Part shown: positions 12,930 through 24,339 of the stretch, in pieces
Layout of the letters: every line of letters starts with the position of its first letter
Numbering within the stretch: position 1 is the stretch's first letter
NCBI GenBank assembly: GCA_035610365.1
Contig: CM069435.1
Coordinates: 18,093,123 to 18,157,122, forward strand
Length of the DNA: 64,000 bases
Source: Aquatica leii
Lineage: Eukaryota; Arthropoda; Insecta; Coleoptera; Lampyridae
Direction: 5' to 3'
Notes under the pieces: model-generated
What the model was told of the DNA's origin: nothing
Databases searched by the model: none
Seen by the model: only the letters and a program-made list of their open reading frames with translations
Program-made: the position numbers and the translations under genes

Positions 12930-14610
12930 AAGTATCTTTTAATTTTTTTGTTTTACTTATTCAAATTAACTTTATATAGATTAGAATTATTGTTTATCTC
13001 TAATTCCTAATACTTGAGTTTTGGAAAATTAACGTACAACTTAATTCTGCTATTTTTTTTAGTTTACATTTTAAAGAATTCTTAATCTAAAACTAGGGTA
13101 GAATTATTACACATTAAAACCTATTTTTATTATTTTAACTTAATTGTTGTTTATGTTAGTTTAAAAACACTTGAACTTAAATTTGTAATATTCATTCGCA
13201 ATTTAATTTTGTTGTTTTGCAGTTTTTTTTTCATTTCTTCTTAATCTAAAACTATTATTGTTAAATTATTTGCACATTAAAATAATAATTTTAAATAAGT
13301 ACAACATTGTTTTTTGTTTTACTTATTTGAATTCATTTATGAGTATTATTTTAACTTAATTAAAAAAATTTGTTTTAATTCATGAATCGTTAACGACTTA
13401 AATGTATGTATTTAAAATATTGATAGATTTATATCATAATTATTATTTAACTTAGTTTGAACGCGCAAATTATTTTCGTTCTTTTCTAGTTTTTCCATTA
13501 CTTCTTACTATAAAACTATTTATTATTATTTATTCTACATTAAAATCCAAACTTAAAATAAATACTAGGTACATTGTTTTTTCTGTTTTACTTATTTAAA
13601 TTCATTTATTATTTTACCATAATTAAAATTTCTTTTAAAACATGAATGTTGACGATATAAAATTATGCTTTATTTAAACTTTTGATAGATATATATCACA
13701 ATTATCATTTAACATAATTTTTGAAAACATTAAAACTTGAATTTGAAAAATAAACGCGCAAATTAATTTAGTTGTTTTACAGTTTTACAATTTCATTACT
13801 TCTTAATCAAACGTAGGTACTATTATCAAATTATTTGCACATTAAAATCTAAATTTTAAAAATTGTTTTCTGTACTCTTTTATTTTTAGTGCTTGAGTAA
13901 TTTAGAAGTTTCACATTTCTCTAAAAAAATCTCGTTTTAATTCATGAATCGTTGACGACTTAAATTGTGCTGTATTTAAAATATCGATAGATTTGTATCA
14001 TAGTTATTTAACTTTAGTTTGAACGTGCAAATTATTTTCGTTGTTTTGCAGTTTTTACATTACTTCTTAATATAAAGCTATTTATTATTGTTTATTGCAC
14101 ATTGAAATCTAAATTTAAAATAAATACTATAGGTACATTGTTTTTCTGTTTTACTTATTTAAATTCATTTATTAGTATTATTTTCCCATAATTAAAATTT
14201 CTTTTAAAACATGAATGTTGACGATATAAAATTATGCTTTATTTAGAATTTTGATAGATATATGTATATCACAATTATTATTATCTAACATGATTTTTCA
14301 AAACATTAAAACTTGAATTTGAAAGATAAACGCGCAAATTAATTTAATTATTTTTTTTTTTTTTTTTTTTTAGTTAGTTTAGTTTACAGTTTTTACAACT
14401 TTATTACTTCTTAAACAAAAGTACTATTATTAAATTATTTGCACATTAAAATCTAAATTTTAAAAATTGTTTTCTATAGTCTTTTATTTTTAGTGCTTAA
14501 GTAATTTAGAAGTTTCACATTTCTCTAAATTATTCCGCTATTTTAGTATTACTTTTTATAATTCTTAAATTTTAAAAATTTACCATCTTATTTACAATTG
14601 ACGGTTTTAA
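12930..14610. repeat. Degenerate tandem repeats, right arm
   Basis: Mirror of the satellite at 1500-3150, with the same unit order reversed. Confidence 0.6.
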
Positions 14611-14619
14611 CTTAACAAT

Positions 14620-14689
14620 GGTATTAGTGTAGTGGTAGAATAGTTGCTTCGTAATCAAAGAAGCCCGGGTTCGAATCCAGGTACACTAA
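14620..14689 (+). tRNA. tRNA-like sequence (probably tRNA-derived), right arm
   Basis: Mirror copy of 1415-1484. The A-box region differs by one base (TTAGTGTAGTGG), the B box is identical, and TTAGTGT pairs fully with ACACTAA at the 3' end. The two copies point toward the element ends. Retention of both internal promoter boxes in both arms is seen; function is unknown. Confidence 0.45.
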
Positions 14690-14711
14690 CAGCTTTTTTT
14701 AAATAAAAATA

Positions 14712-14958
14712 TTTTCTCTCTCGCTCGAATCATAAGACTTGATAACGCATAAAAATTACCAGTTATGCGATGACGCAACAATGTGAGAGAGAAAAAAAAA
14801 CGCTGCAAGAGAGAGAAAAAAAATCGCTGGAAGAGAGAGAAAAATTTCATTGTGAGAGAGAGAAAACGACCCACCCACGCTTCTTCCGAGGTCAAAAGGT
14901 GAGTAAATCGGAAAGTCTTATGACGCATAGAAAATTACCAGTTATGCCATTACGTAAA
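14712..14958. repeat. Subterminal direct repeats and GA clusters, right arm
   Basis: Mirror of 1143-1385. The two roughly 45-base motifs and the GAGAGAGA clusters are preserved in reverse order. Confidence 0.6.
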
Positions 14959-15061
14959 ATAAAAAAGGAAATTTTGAGAAAAAAAACTTTCACGAAAAAC
15001 GCTTGTGTACGTTCACACCGAGGTCAACAGTAAGGTCACTTGAAAGTCATTTGGGGTTTTT

Positions 15062-15099
15062 CTTATCAGTTAATTAGCGATGATTAATTAGCTGATAAG
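15062..15099. repeat. Terminal hairpin, right
   Basis: Mirror copy of the 38-base hairpin at 1004-1041, with the same distance to the element end. Confidence 0.7.
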
Positions 15100-15118
15100 A
15101 AATCCCCCTCATTCTACT

Positions 15119-15124
15119 GAAGAT
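15119..15124. repeat. Right target-site duplication GAAGAT
   Basis: Second copy of the hexamer at 979-984, directly after the last element base (…CATTCTACT). Confidence 0.75.
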
Positions 15125-16696
15125 AGAAAAAAAAACGCATTTTGGAACAAAACTGAAAACAAAAAATCGACGGAAACATTAGTAAATATGTACGGACTAA
15201 AGATTGAAAGAAATACAACAAAAACAAAGATGAAGGTAAATGAAAAATCGAAAAATGAATAAAAGAACAAAGACATCTGATAAAGTGTTTGAATATGTTG
15301 AAAAATTAGATACCCAAACAGAGCAAATACAACAAAATAATGAGTACCAACAATACAACCGAAAACTGGATGCTATACAACACACGAAACGAAAATAAAT
15401 GCAACAGAGATGAAATATTTGAGAATGGCACAAGACTGATAAAGATTAATGCAAATGCACAAAAATCGTAAACAAAGCAGTAAAGAAAGTAAAGGCACGC
15501 CAAGAAGAAGTAGCATCTTTAAACTTTTTGAAAATAGAAAACAACAATATTAAATTTTTGACTGGTCCAATTTATTCTAATCAATCTAATCAACGTGGAC
15601 GTGCAAAACCCAATAGTGTTAATAACGCTCTAAATAAAATTAAGTTCAAGTGTGTAACCTTTTTTAACGATGTTTATTTACGATCTTATAAAATAATCTA
15701 AAAAAAAATTGCCGTTAGCGTACCATCATATTAATTATCTTTTATATCTTTGTGACTAACGTTATTTTATGGTCGTAGTATTTTTATATTAGATGTCCTT
15801 ATAAGGTCAGCTCTAGAAAATGAATGAAGTTATAATCTACAAGGCCTACTTTTATGATTCTAACGTATGTGAATCTGTTTATCGATAACAACATTTCCGC
15901 TTTTACTGAAACTGATTTTTTTACAAGGATCATTGATTATATGTTTGTAATCAGATTATCAAAGGCTGCCGTTTCCTTATTCTTCAAATGCTGTTTTACA
16001 AAGTTGTTTTTAATTGCTTTATTACATTCTCGTAATTGCAGAGTAGCTACGAACAGCTGTTTCGATTAGCATTTGTTTATTTTCTGCAGATACTGATGAA
16101 GGCTTTTTTTACAGTTATAAGGGATTAGTCTAATTGATAATATCCTTTTTTTTAACGCAAAGACATCATTGTATATAACGATATAGATTTTCAATTGTTT
16201 TTGATTTTGTATTAGGTCCGGACGGGAGAAAAGTTGTTCGAGATTAATTGTAATCGCAATTCAGGTTTTGGCTTCTATTAAATAGTGACATCAAATTGGA
16301 TTGCTGTAAAATTATATTCAATTGATGAAGAACCCCGTAGGGAGCATCTACTATTTTACGGTTTATCGATGATCTATGTCGAATATTAGGTCTAAATGGG
16401 GTCTGATTGAGAAAGCACATCATCAACTATGTCAGGAACGACGCACGATACGCTTCCATCCTCCACACTGCTAACGTCCATGATGATGCATGAATCTGGA
16501 TAACAAGGATATTTATCCCCACATACTCATAATTAACTAATAAATTAAAAGTGAAGCCCAAATCGTCCATTTGCTGGGTAGACAAAACATTGTTATGTGA
16601 TTGGTTACCGACATTATAACGATATATATATAGTAATGGTCTCCATCATGTGGACATCTCACGAACTACTATTAAAAAACACTATACCGGCTGTTT
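15125..16696. other. AT-rich sequence, possible decayed coding remnant
   Basis: No intact gene. Between about 15250 and 15702 the plus strand keeps lysine-, asparagine- and glutamine-rich frames, the last (about 15457-15702) running some 80 codons without an ATG and containing KIENNNIKFLTGP. It could be a worn transposase-associated fragment, but I cannot assign it. The rest, to the mariner terminal repeat near 16697, shows nothing. Confidence 0.35.
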
Positions 16697-16959
16697 CAGC
16701 TAACGTATTTCCTCTATAACTTCATTTCCGCTAAAAATTTGAAGAAATGTTCTGCACAACATGTATCTATAGTTTCATGCGAGATACATTTTAAAATTAT
16801 TTGCAAAGATGATCCTGACTTCTTCAAACGGAACGGCCAGGAATTTTTTACACCACTCAACGCAGAATTTTATTTTCATTCGATTTCATCTTAACCATTT
16901 TTGTCTACTCCTGATAGTTTTTTAAATACATATTTCAGATTTTCTATAAGCATTGATAA

Positions 16960-17285
16960 TATTCACTTACACTGGCGAGCATTGCTGGTGTGATATCCCT
17001 AAGGGCCAAACGAACCCGATTTTCCATATCGTCAGATGCTGTTGGAGGCGTTTGATGAACTTTACTGACGAACTTGCCGGGCATTATGTGCGGGAGCTCC
17101 GTCTTGTTGTAATCACATCTGCTTCAGTGTTGCCAAAGAAACGTCCATCAACAATTCGTCCAATTCATTGACCAAGAATGGCAAATATCTGTGTCCAATA
17201 AGATGATAATTCAAGAAGAAAGGACCTACTGTATAGGTACCCAAAATACCAGCCCAAATATTTAAAGTCGAACAATGTTGTTGAT
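16960..17285 (-). pseudogene. Mariner DDE transposase catalytic-domain fragment
   Basis: On the minus strand, WAGILGTYTVGPFFLE is followed after a frame change by LMDVSLATLKQM, an in-frame stop, and then LQQDGAPAHNARQVRQ. The QQDGAPAH motif carries the second catalytic aspartate of the Tc1/mariner DDE triad. The third acidic residue is not recognisable. Stops and frame changes make it non-functional. Confidence 0.7.
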
Positions 17286-17617
17286 CCGTTGTTTGGTAGA
17301 AATAGGGTTTTCATTGGAGTAGTAATGGAAATTATGTAGATTTACGGGTCCATTTCGGTTCATAAGGGTCTCGAAGAAGAATTCGTAAAGTACATTGACA
17401 AAAAACCCTTCTTTTGAAATCATCCTTCCGTTAACTCCTGATGTAATTGCACATGATATTGATGTTTTCACAACGTTCCACATGTTGCTAATTTCACGGA
17501 CATATTTGTATTCTCTACAACTGCATTCGAAACTTGATATTTGTTATCTTCAATAACAACGGTACTCTTATAAACTTTCTTCAGATATTGTATTTGCCCT
17601 CTATTTAGAAACGAAGC

Positions 17618-17720
17618 CTATTGCGGGTGACGTCTATTCGGAAAACGTCCCGCATAGATACGTGACGCCAACAAGGGATTTCGATGACATTCGCCAAGAA
17701 TGAGTGTCATATCGACCAAT
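17618..17720 (-). pseudogene. Mariner transposase DUF4817 helix-turn-helix fragment
   Basis: Minus-strand translation contains FSQDELVDMTLILGECHRN followed by YAGRFPNRRHPQ, the DNA-binding helix-turn-helix found at the N terminus of arthropod mariner-like transposases (family pattern: E..DM...YGE...N...A...Y...FPNRR.P). It ends near 17618. Sequence just upstream is unrelated and looks like an inserted repeat. Confidence 0.75.
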
Positions 17721-17792
17721 TCGTCCTGACTGAACGACATGCTCAACAACAATAAGAAACATACTAGAATTCCGGTTTCCACGGGTTGCATT

Positions 17793-17996
17793 TGTAATAC
17801 CATTTTCCATTCTGGATAATTCCTGTGTTGTTGTTTTTACACAAGCTGAGTTTTCGTCACACGTTTCAGGGGACATCTTCAGAGCACGGAACAAACTTTC
17901 GGGCTCTGAAGATGTCCACTGCGACGTGTAACGAAAGCTCAGCTTGTGTGATAACGACATACAGGAATTATCCAGAATGGAAAATTGTATTACAAT
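17793..17996. repeat. 95-bp inverted repeat, Penelope-terminus-like
   Basis: Arms 17793-17887 and 17902-17996 are near-complementary around a short spacer. Each arm reads GGAATTATCCAGAATGG at one side and CTCTGAAGATGTCC at the other, with a CGAAA block between. The CTGAAGA...CGAAA arrangement recalls the terminal modules of Penelope-like elements (compare 40082-40125). It sits between the mariner helix-turn-helix remnant and the right part of the mariner element. Confidence 0.5.
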
Positions 17997-18602
17997 AAGT
18001 AACGTGATTAAAAACACAACAAAACACACAATCAGAACAGCTGCACCAACCGTTTCTTAATAAAACGGCATCTCAAAACAAGCGATAATCGCTAAACAAT
18101 ACGCAAACCCAACTTGCTTTTTTGTTAAAAATGTGGAAATTGTCAGTGCTTATAGAAAATACGAAATATTTGAAAAACTAGCAGTAGACACAAATGGTTA
18201 AGATGAAATTGTAAGAGACTAAAATGCTGCATTGGATGGTGTAAAAAATGACTGGCTGTTCTATCTGAGAAAATCGAGATATCCATGTTTGAAAATTCCC
18301 AAGTTTAACGGATCATATTACATGATTACGTTATCTTACAAAATTTCAAGCTGCAAGTTCCTGACTTATTGAGTTTCAGAGATATGATGAATTGCTTAAA
18401 ACACGCCAAACGTTAAATTTTTCGGACCTAAGATGGACCAAACTGTTATCACAAAGATACATTAAAATTCAACGAGGAATTCGAAAATGTAATAATCTAC
18501 AGGGCGATTTATTTAATTAGTATTAGTATCATCAGATACATGTTGTGCAGAACATTTCTTCGAATTTCTAGCGGAAATGAAGTTATAGATGAAATACGCT
18601 GG

Positions 18603-18872
18603 TGTGGGACACCAGGTATATACATATTGTCCCAGAATATGTGAGCAAGCTTCCGAATTCATATAGGACACATAAAAATAATCTGGCAAGTTCTAATACA
18701 CTGTTTTCCCCACGGAGGTACGGGTTCATAATGGAATTTCTGCGAAACAATTTTCCAGGATTTTTAGATCTACCTCTGGCAATAAGACGTGGTATGCGGT
18801 TCGTGCATAATGGGGCCCCACCACATTTTAATCTAGTAGTTGGGGAATACCTAAACAGGAATTTGAATAAAA
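18603..18872 (+). pseudogene. Second mariner-like DDE transposase fragment
   Basis: Plus-strand frame with EFLRNNFPGFLDLPLAIRR, RFVHNGAPPHF and LVVGEYLN, matching the region around the second catalytic aspartate of Tc1/mariner transposases. That aspartate appears as asparagine in HNGAPPHF, where DGAPPHF is expected. It starts at the edge of the preceding element's inverted repeat and runs in the opposite direction, so it is a different copy. N-terminal and C-terminal parts are missing. Confidence 0.7.
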
Positions 18873-19339
18873 ACCATATTGAACAAAAATATTTTGTTTT
18901 CATAAATAGTTCATTTTATTTAAGTTTATATTTAAGCTTTCTAAAAGTATTATTGTTGTGTCTCTATCGTACAGGGTGTAAAAAACAGCATTACTGGTTT
19001 AGACCTAGTCTGTCTCTGGCAAACTAAATAAGGCGAATGTGAATAAAAAAAGACTTACGTAGTACCATCATATATTTGTTTTTTATTTAATGCTTTCTTC
19101 GCCCTTGCATAACCTCGAGAAGATAAACAATCAACATTTAATACTAGACCATAACCAGCTCGCATCCCTATGTACCAATACTCGACTAGCTAAGTATGCA
19201 CAAAACAGCTTGTATATAAAATTTAACATGTTAGAGTGCAAAACCAGAGTAAGCAACACAAAACAAAATGTCCTTGAGGCACTATAAGAACAGATAGTAA
19301 AAATGTTAGGATTATAAAAGTTCTAAAATCTAAAAATGA
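18873..19339. other. AT-rich sequence, nothing recognised
   Basis: Between the mariner fragment and the 3' end of the R1-like LINE I see only short unrelated frames. Confidence 0.5.
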
Positions 19340-19499
19340 ATTTAAAATGGGTTAAGATTAGATAAAGGTTAACATATCACAGATTTGTAGTCTGGTCTAC
19401 AGTCTTCGGTATGCTTTTAGTTGTGTCTTTCCATTCTTGTTCGTTGCTTTGTAGGGTTGTTATGAGGAAAGCTGTATGATATTTCTCTTGTTCATTCCA

Positions 19500-22012
19500 T
19501 GTTTTCGGATTATCTCCTCTCTATATTGCTGCCAGCGTCGGCATTCGAGGACCGTGTGATGTGCGTCATCTATTTCGTCGCCGCAAAGAAAGCCGAAGGG
19601 GTTTTACTTTTTTCCAATGCCATTCAGGTATGTCCCAAAGCAGCCATGGCCTGTTAGCGCTTAGATGCTGTGGTAGCTCGGGTTTTCCTGTTTCCTATTA
19701 CACCAGTCATGAATGTATGGAATGAGTTCTCTTGTCCAGGCCACTTATGTATATTCGGATCATCTTGTTTGCCATTTCTAGATTGTAATGGCTTTCCTCT
19801 CCATTTTGCCCATCCCACTCCTAGCATTCCTCCTTTCTTCAGCTAACAGATCCATTCAAATGGTGCCTGCCAGGACTGTCGCTGCCTCTAATGAAACCGT
19901 CTTAAACGCTGATATCATTCTTAGTGCTAGTTTTCTTTGTGTTGTATCCACTAGGTTTCTCCATTTCGCAATATTTATCCTTGTTCCATGTCGGCGCTGC
20001 GTATAATATAATTGAGTTTACGGTTGTCATTATAAGTTTTCTTATGGCTTATGATGGTCTTTTGACCTTAACCATAAGCTTAGTGAGTGCCGCATGTCTA
20101 TTGTTGGCCGACTCAACCACCTTCTCTACATACGGACCAAAGGATATATGCTTGTCAAGGGTAACGCCTAGGTATATAATTGTTAATTGGGAATTACACT
20201 TTTTCCGCCATGGTTGAATCTAATTTGTCTAAGCACTCTTCTACCCGTAAAATCTATGGCCTCTGTTTTATTTGATCAATCCTTCAGTTTGTTATCACAC
20301 ATCCATTTGTCCACTTTGACGAGAGTACTATCAATAGCTTCTTCGAGTGCAGGGGTACTCCTCCCCTTCCCAAAAATTGACAGATCGTCCGCGTATGCTC
20401 TCAGGACCACTTGTAGAGGGAGCTGGATGCACAGGAGGTCGTCGTACAATAGATTCCATAGCATTGATTCCAATATAGACCCTTGCGGTACACCGCACGT
20501 TACGTTTTGTTCTAGGCTACAGTTTTGACTATCGTAGTAAATGATTCTCCTGTATATTAGATACTTCGCAATAATTTTTATCAGATGGGCGCTTACTCCT
20601 GTATACCTGAGTTTTTCTATTACCAGATTCCGGGGGCCCAAGTTAAATACGTTTTCAACCTCCAGCGATACCAGCGCGCCTATCTGCCGGGTTCTCCAGG
20701 TTTCTTCCTTGGCATTCCTTGCCAGTTCACAAATTCTTTCAACCAGAATTGGACAGGGGACACGTTACTTCGGTTCTCAATTTCCTTCTGGACTCTTGAC
20801 AGTTATAACCTTTCATAGATCTTACTCAGGTTGCTGATAAGACATATGGGCCTGTATGTTTTGTTTTCTTTATCACCTTTTTGAGTCTTCGGAATCAGGA
20901 CTATCTGCGCTGCTGTCCATTGCCTAGGGAAAGTTCCTCTCATCATTTCGCTATTGTATGTTTGTTTCAGGAAACTCATTAACCACTATCTTTATAACTT
21001 CCACGGTGATGCTGTCGGGTTCTGGGAATTTTTTGTTTCTGGCCGTTTTGGTTGTTTCTATTAATTCTTCCGAGGTGAACGGGCAAAGTGGAGTGGTTTC
21101 ACGTATCACCCATTTCATGGTGGGATCGGAGGAAAAAGTTTGGGTATGATCTGTATTGCTTCCTCGTATGATGGAGGTCTTTGTTACTTCCCTAATCTAA
21201 ACTTTTTGGTAACAATCTTGTACCCCGTTCCCCACGGGCTGTCCTCCAGTTCCGCGCACATAATGTCCCATGATTAATTCTTCGCAGTAGTTATGGCAGT
21301 CTTGTATTTCTTCTTCGCTTTTGCATACTCTCTCCCCTCTTTTTGTCTGGCCTCATCGTCGCTCATCCTTGATGCGCGCAGCGCCTTCCTTCTGATTGCA
21401 ATGGATTTTTTCCTCAGTACATTTAGGTACTCTGTCCACCAGTAAAGGAAGTTATTACGCTTTTTCTTTCTTGTCCGTGGCATGCTTTGGTCGCAGGCTA
21501 CAGTGAGAGCCTTGATATTCCATCTCGTAGCCTGACATCCATCTGCCAAGGTTTCTTGTATATTGCTTTTTCCTATCTCGAAACAAATGTAATTGTGTAG
21601 GCTAGGTTCGTCCAAGACTTTCCACGAAATTACCTTTGACGTCTCTCGCCTGTGTTTAGTATAACTAGGTTCTCGGCTGCCTCCCATTCCAGGATAACTT
21701 TCCCTCTTTTCATTTTTCCGCGAGCCCTATTCTGTCGCCGTTGCGTTAAAGTCGCCGACCATCACTATAGTTATAGAAATCTATATTATTTATTTTTAAT
21801 TTTGTAAAAAACGTATGTGTTGAGCTTCTCGCTCCCGAATGTCTGATGAAATGGCCGTTCTAAACTCTTGATCCATTGTTAGCTGTTCGGTTCACTTATA
21901 AGTGCTGCACCTGCTCGTAGTTTTTCTGCGATCACAGGTATCAGAGCCGGGGTCTTTCTCCTACGTCCTATCATTATTTGTAAAATGTTAGTAATTTGTT
22001 TATCTGTCATAA
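19500..22012 (-). pseudogene. R1-type LINE ORF2 (endonuclease and reverse transcriptase) remnant
   Basis: ORF2 opens near 22009 with ILQIMIGRRRKTPALIPVIA and reaches SEPN, the first endonuclease signature. The middle of the AP-endonuclease is missing: GDFNA appears at about 21740, far too soon after SEPN. The linker (21274-21687) has WKVLDEPSLHNYICFEI. The reverse transcriptase (20276-20641) shows GVPQGSIL and AYADDLSIF, the catalytic YADD box. A C-terminal finger (CGDEIDDAHHTVLECRRW, about 19530-19600) follows, after GHGCFGTYL. Frame changes occur throughout. Confidence 0.8.
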
Positions 22013-23437
22013 TTAATGGTAAGTGTTTGAATTGGTTCTTTTATCTTCTATGTGGCGTTTATACCTTGGACATGCCATCGTCCATGGCGCGTGGCTTGGG
22101 AAGTCACAGATTGCGCAATGTTTGGGATCTGAGCATACTGCTTTAGTATGATTTTCTTTGCCGCAATTCAGCCACAACTTGCTTCTGTCTTGACCCTTAC
22201 ATACTCTCGTTTGGTGACCTGTTTTACAACATTTTGCACATTTAATTACTTTTACTCTTTCCAGAATTCTGCAATCATTAAGTCCGACCCCTAGTTTCTT
22301 AATTTTGAGCAAGTCTTTCGCAATATCAGCCAGAGCTGTCACCATGATAAACTGCGTGTTCCATCTTCCCGGTCTTAGTTTTCCAAATCTTAGTTTCTTA
22401 GTGTTTTCCTCTCCCAGTATTCTGGATAGGGCTTCGCTGATCTCTTCGACTGTCGTAACCTCAACCAGTTTGTGGATATGGAGAGTGCGACCTATCTCTT
22501 TTAGAGTACATACAGTCCCTGTAACCTCCGCATTAACCTTTGTTTTGTTTTCCAGGACTTCCTCGTTTTCGGAGGCTATCAGTAGATGGCCATTCTTCGT
22601 TTTTCTAACTGTCCTAAGCGGTGTATTAACAGTAGATTGTTCTACGGCTTTTTTAACTCCCCTAAGGAGGTTTGCATATGATTGGTATTCCTTTATGATG
22701 ATTAATGTTCCAACCGACCTTTGTGTATGCTGCAGTGTTTCTCTAACCTTCTACTTCTCTGTCTGCGATGTTACTGTGAGCTGATTGAGTTGTAACGAGA
22801 TGTTGGAGTCCTTAAAGGAAAATTCACGAATATTTCTTACTGGCACCAACTGCAGATGTCGAATGCCAGCTGCTTGAGCTCTATCCCTGGCCTTAGTTAC
22901 GGATACGTATGCCGCCTAGGCTTGGTTATTACAGTGCGTCAAGCCACCAATGATCGTATATTCAGTTGTTTCTTCTTGTTCTTTTCCGTTTTCGTCTTCT
23001 ACTGTTCTACTTTTTTAGTCGTGATATTTCCGGGGGCCAGAGATCTCCCTTTTACTATGTCTAATATGTCTGTCGATAGACCACAAGCGGGTTTTCAGTG
23101 ATTCTCATCCTCGTTAATTAGGTACGCCTGAAAAACCTTCACTGGCCATTCTTCACCAACCATCGGCCAGATGTCTTCGAATGTCACCGAGTCCTTCAGC
23201 GCCTCCATTATTCTATTTTTCTTTTGTTCTTCGCTAGAAATAATTTCATGGCACTGTTTGCAGAGCCCCGTCTCGGACGTATCCGCCTGTGGTTCTTTCC
23301 CAGTACTGTTTTTTTCCAACATTTTCTGTGTTATCAAGGCTCGTATATCGGTCGTGGTTAGTTGTCTCGCTAGGCTCCTTACTTTAGAGACGCTGTCCTT
23401 AATTTCTCGTTTAGTATTAGCTGACTCCTTAGTTAAA
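22013..23437 (-). pseudogene. R1-type LINE ORF1 (gag-like) remnant
   Basis: The upstream part (about 23098-23437) includes AREIKD/SKVRSLARQL-like coiled sequence, a CKQCHEI motif and VTFEDIWPMVGEEWPVKVF. The downstream part (22013-22345) carries three CCHC-type knuckles: CAKCCKTGHQTRVC, a second whose first cysteine is replaced by tryptophan (WLNCGKENHTKAVC), and CAICDFPSHAPWTMAC. ORF1 proteins bind element RNA. The middle is frame-disrupted. Confidence 0.75.
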
Positions 23438-23450
23438 TTAAGGTAAATAC

Positions 23451-24339
23451 CATCATATTAAAAAAATATTAAATTACATCTAGTACTTGAAAAGTTATTT
23501 TAAAACAAACGTTTTCCTAGAGCGTCCCTTATGAGCCCGTAAAAAAAGTGCATAGGAACTTGTTATATTATTTTTATGAACCCTGTATGTAGCTAATGCT
23601 GTTCTTTAATAATAGTTTATGAGATACCCACAAGAAAAAATGTTAACACAATTACATTTAAACTGACCAATAATAACATTTCGCCTACCTTACAAATGGC
23701 CGATTTTAGCTTCACTTTTTTATATACGTCTGATATTCAAGGTTTCGATGCAGTATATTAGCAGCAGGGATAAACATACTTGCTGGATTCGAAACCTTGG
23801 ACATTTGAATTGGGTCTGCAAAAACCAGAATGATAGAATAGGCATTACGCCTTTTTATAGTAAAAAAAAGCTTGAAGTACTTGAACTAACAGATTTGCTA
23901 TGTGATATAATGCAAGGTCAGCTTTGTTTTCAATTGCTAAAAGATTTCTTGGTGAAGCCATTTTTATTTACAGCTGGAAGTTGTTTTTCCTATCTTGGTT
24001 ACTTAATCTTATCTTAAACTTTTATCGGGGTCATCTTAATTATGTTCCAAGAACTGGAGCTACGGATTTGTAAGACGGTACCAGGTCTACCAACTACGAA
24101 CGTTTTGTCTGGGGTAGCAAATGGAGAGAAGTGAGGTTTGAGCTTGAGTATACAGTACTTTTTGCGATCTTTATAGTGTCGAATATCTTTAGTTCCAAAG
24201 TTAGAGTCGATTTTCTAATAATCGTGATAGGTGTAAAAATCTGCATAGAAAAACTCTTACGGAAGAGGCAAATGAAATGTGATATTGCACTCGTAGAAAA
24301 GTCGGATGTTGAGTGAATTATGTGGTAAAAATTTTTTAT
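23451..24339. other. Intergenic or intronic sequence, nothing recognised
   Basis: Contains two unremarkable open frames (about 23748-24017 and 24131-24316, plus) without recognisable domains or convincing splice sites. Because the SMOC gene lacks its 5' exons, this could be part of its first intron or upstream region. Confidence 0.35.

Larger units (their letters stand above)
985..15118. mobile_element. 14.1-kb palindromic element with 6-bp TSD, Polinton-like termini
   Basis: The whole interval is one huge inverted repeat. The left arm (985-7704) reads as the reverse complement of the right arm (8346-15118) with only scattered differences, around a 641-bp unique spacer. The termini are 5'-AGTAGAATGAGGGGG and its complement, and GAAGAT is duplicated on both sides. 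Known families: a 6-bp TSD with long inverted repeats starting 5'-AG and a 14-20 kb size fit Polinton/Maverick; foldback elements share the giant-arm architecture but usually have other TSD lengths. No polymerase, integrase, ATPase or capsid gene is visible, so if Polinton-derived it is a gene-less fossil. The arms carry a shared Helitron insertion, so the arm was copied after that insertion. High arm identity suggests the arm duplication or homogenisation is recent. The palindrome and TSD are seen; the family is inference. Confidence 0.75.
8346..15118 (-). repeat. Right arm of the giant palindrome
   Basis: Reverse complement of 985-7704, about 50 bp longer because of small length differences in homopolymers and satellite units (for example a long T run near 14350). 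The inner end is GAAG at 8346, matching CTTC at 7701-7704. Confidence 0.85.
16697..18602 (-). mobile_element. Broken mariner-like element (DUF4817/DDE type), minus strand
   Basis: Inverted repeats of about 70 bp bound the element: 16697-16768 and 18534-18602 share CTATAACTTCATTTCCGCT and GAAATGTTCTGCACAACATG in opposite orientation. Inside, reading on the minus strand, a DUF4817 helix-turn-helix remnant precedes DDE-transposase remnants. The coding region is interrupted by stops and frame changes and by a separate inverted repeat at 17793-17996, so the element is dead. The sequence between the coding remnants and the right terminal repeat is unassigned. Confidence 0.65.
19340..23450 (-). mobile_element. 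Decayed R1-clade LINE, minus strand
   Basis: Order on the minus strand: ORF1 N-terminal part, ORF1 zinc knuckles, ORF2 start, endonuclease, reverse transcriptase, C-terminal zinc finger. The reverse-transcriptase phrase, the ORF2 opening (ILQ...R..T...AEKLRAGAAL) and the C-terminal Cys-His finger together fit the R1 clade. Many stops, frame changes and an internal deletion make it inactive. I see no clear poly(A) tail or target duplication. Edges are approximate. Confidence 0.8.

Noticed and set aside
985-15118. Intact Polinton
   Set aside because: Only the termini, TSD and size are compatible; no characteristic gene could be seen on either strand.
20585-20837. Plus-strand open frames over the R1-type LINE
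   Set aside because: They are antisense shadows of the reverse-transcriptase and endonuclease remnants on the minus strand.
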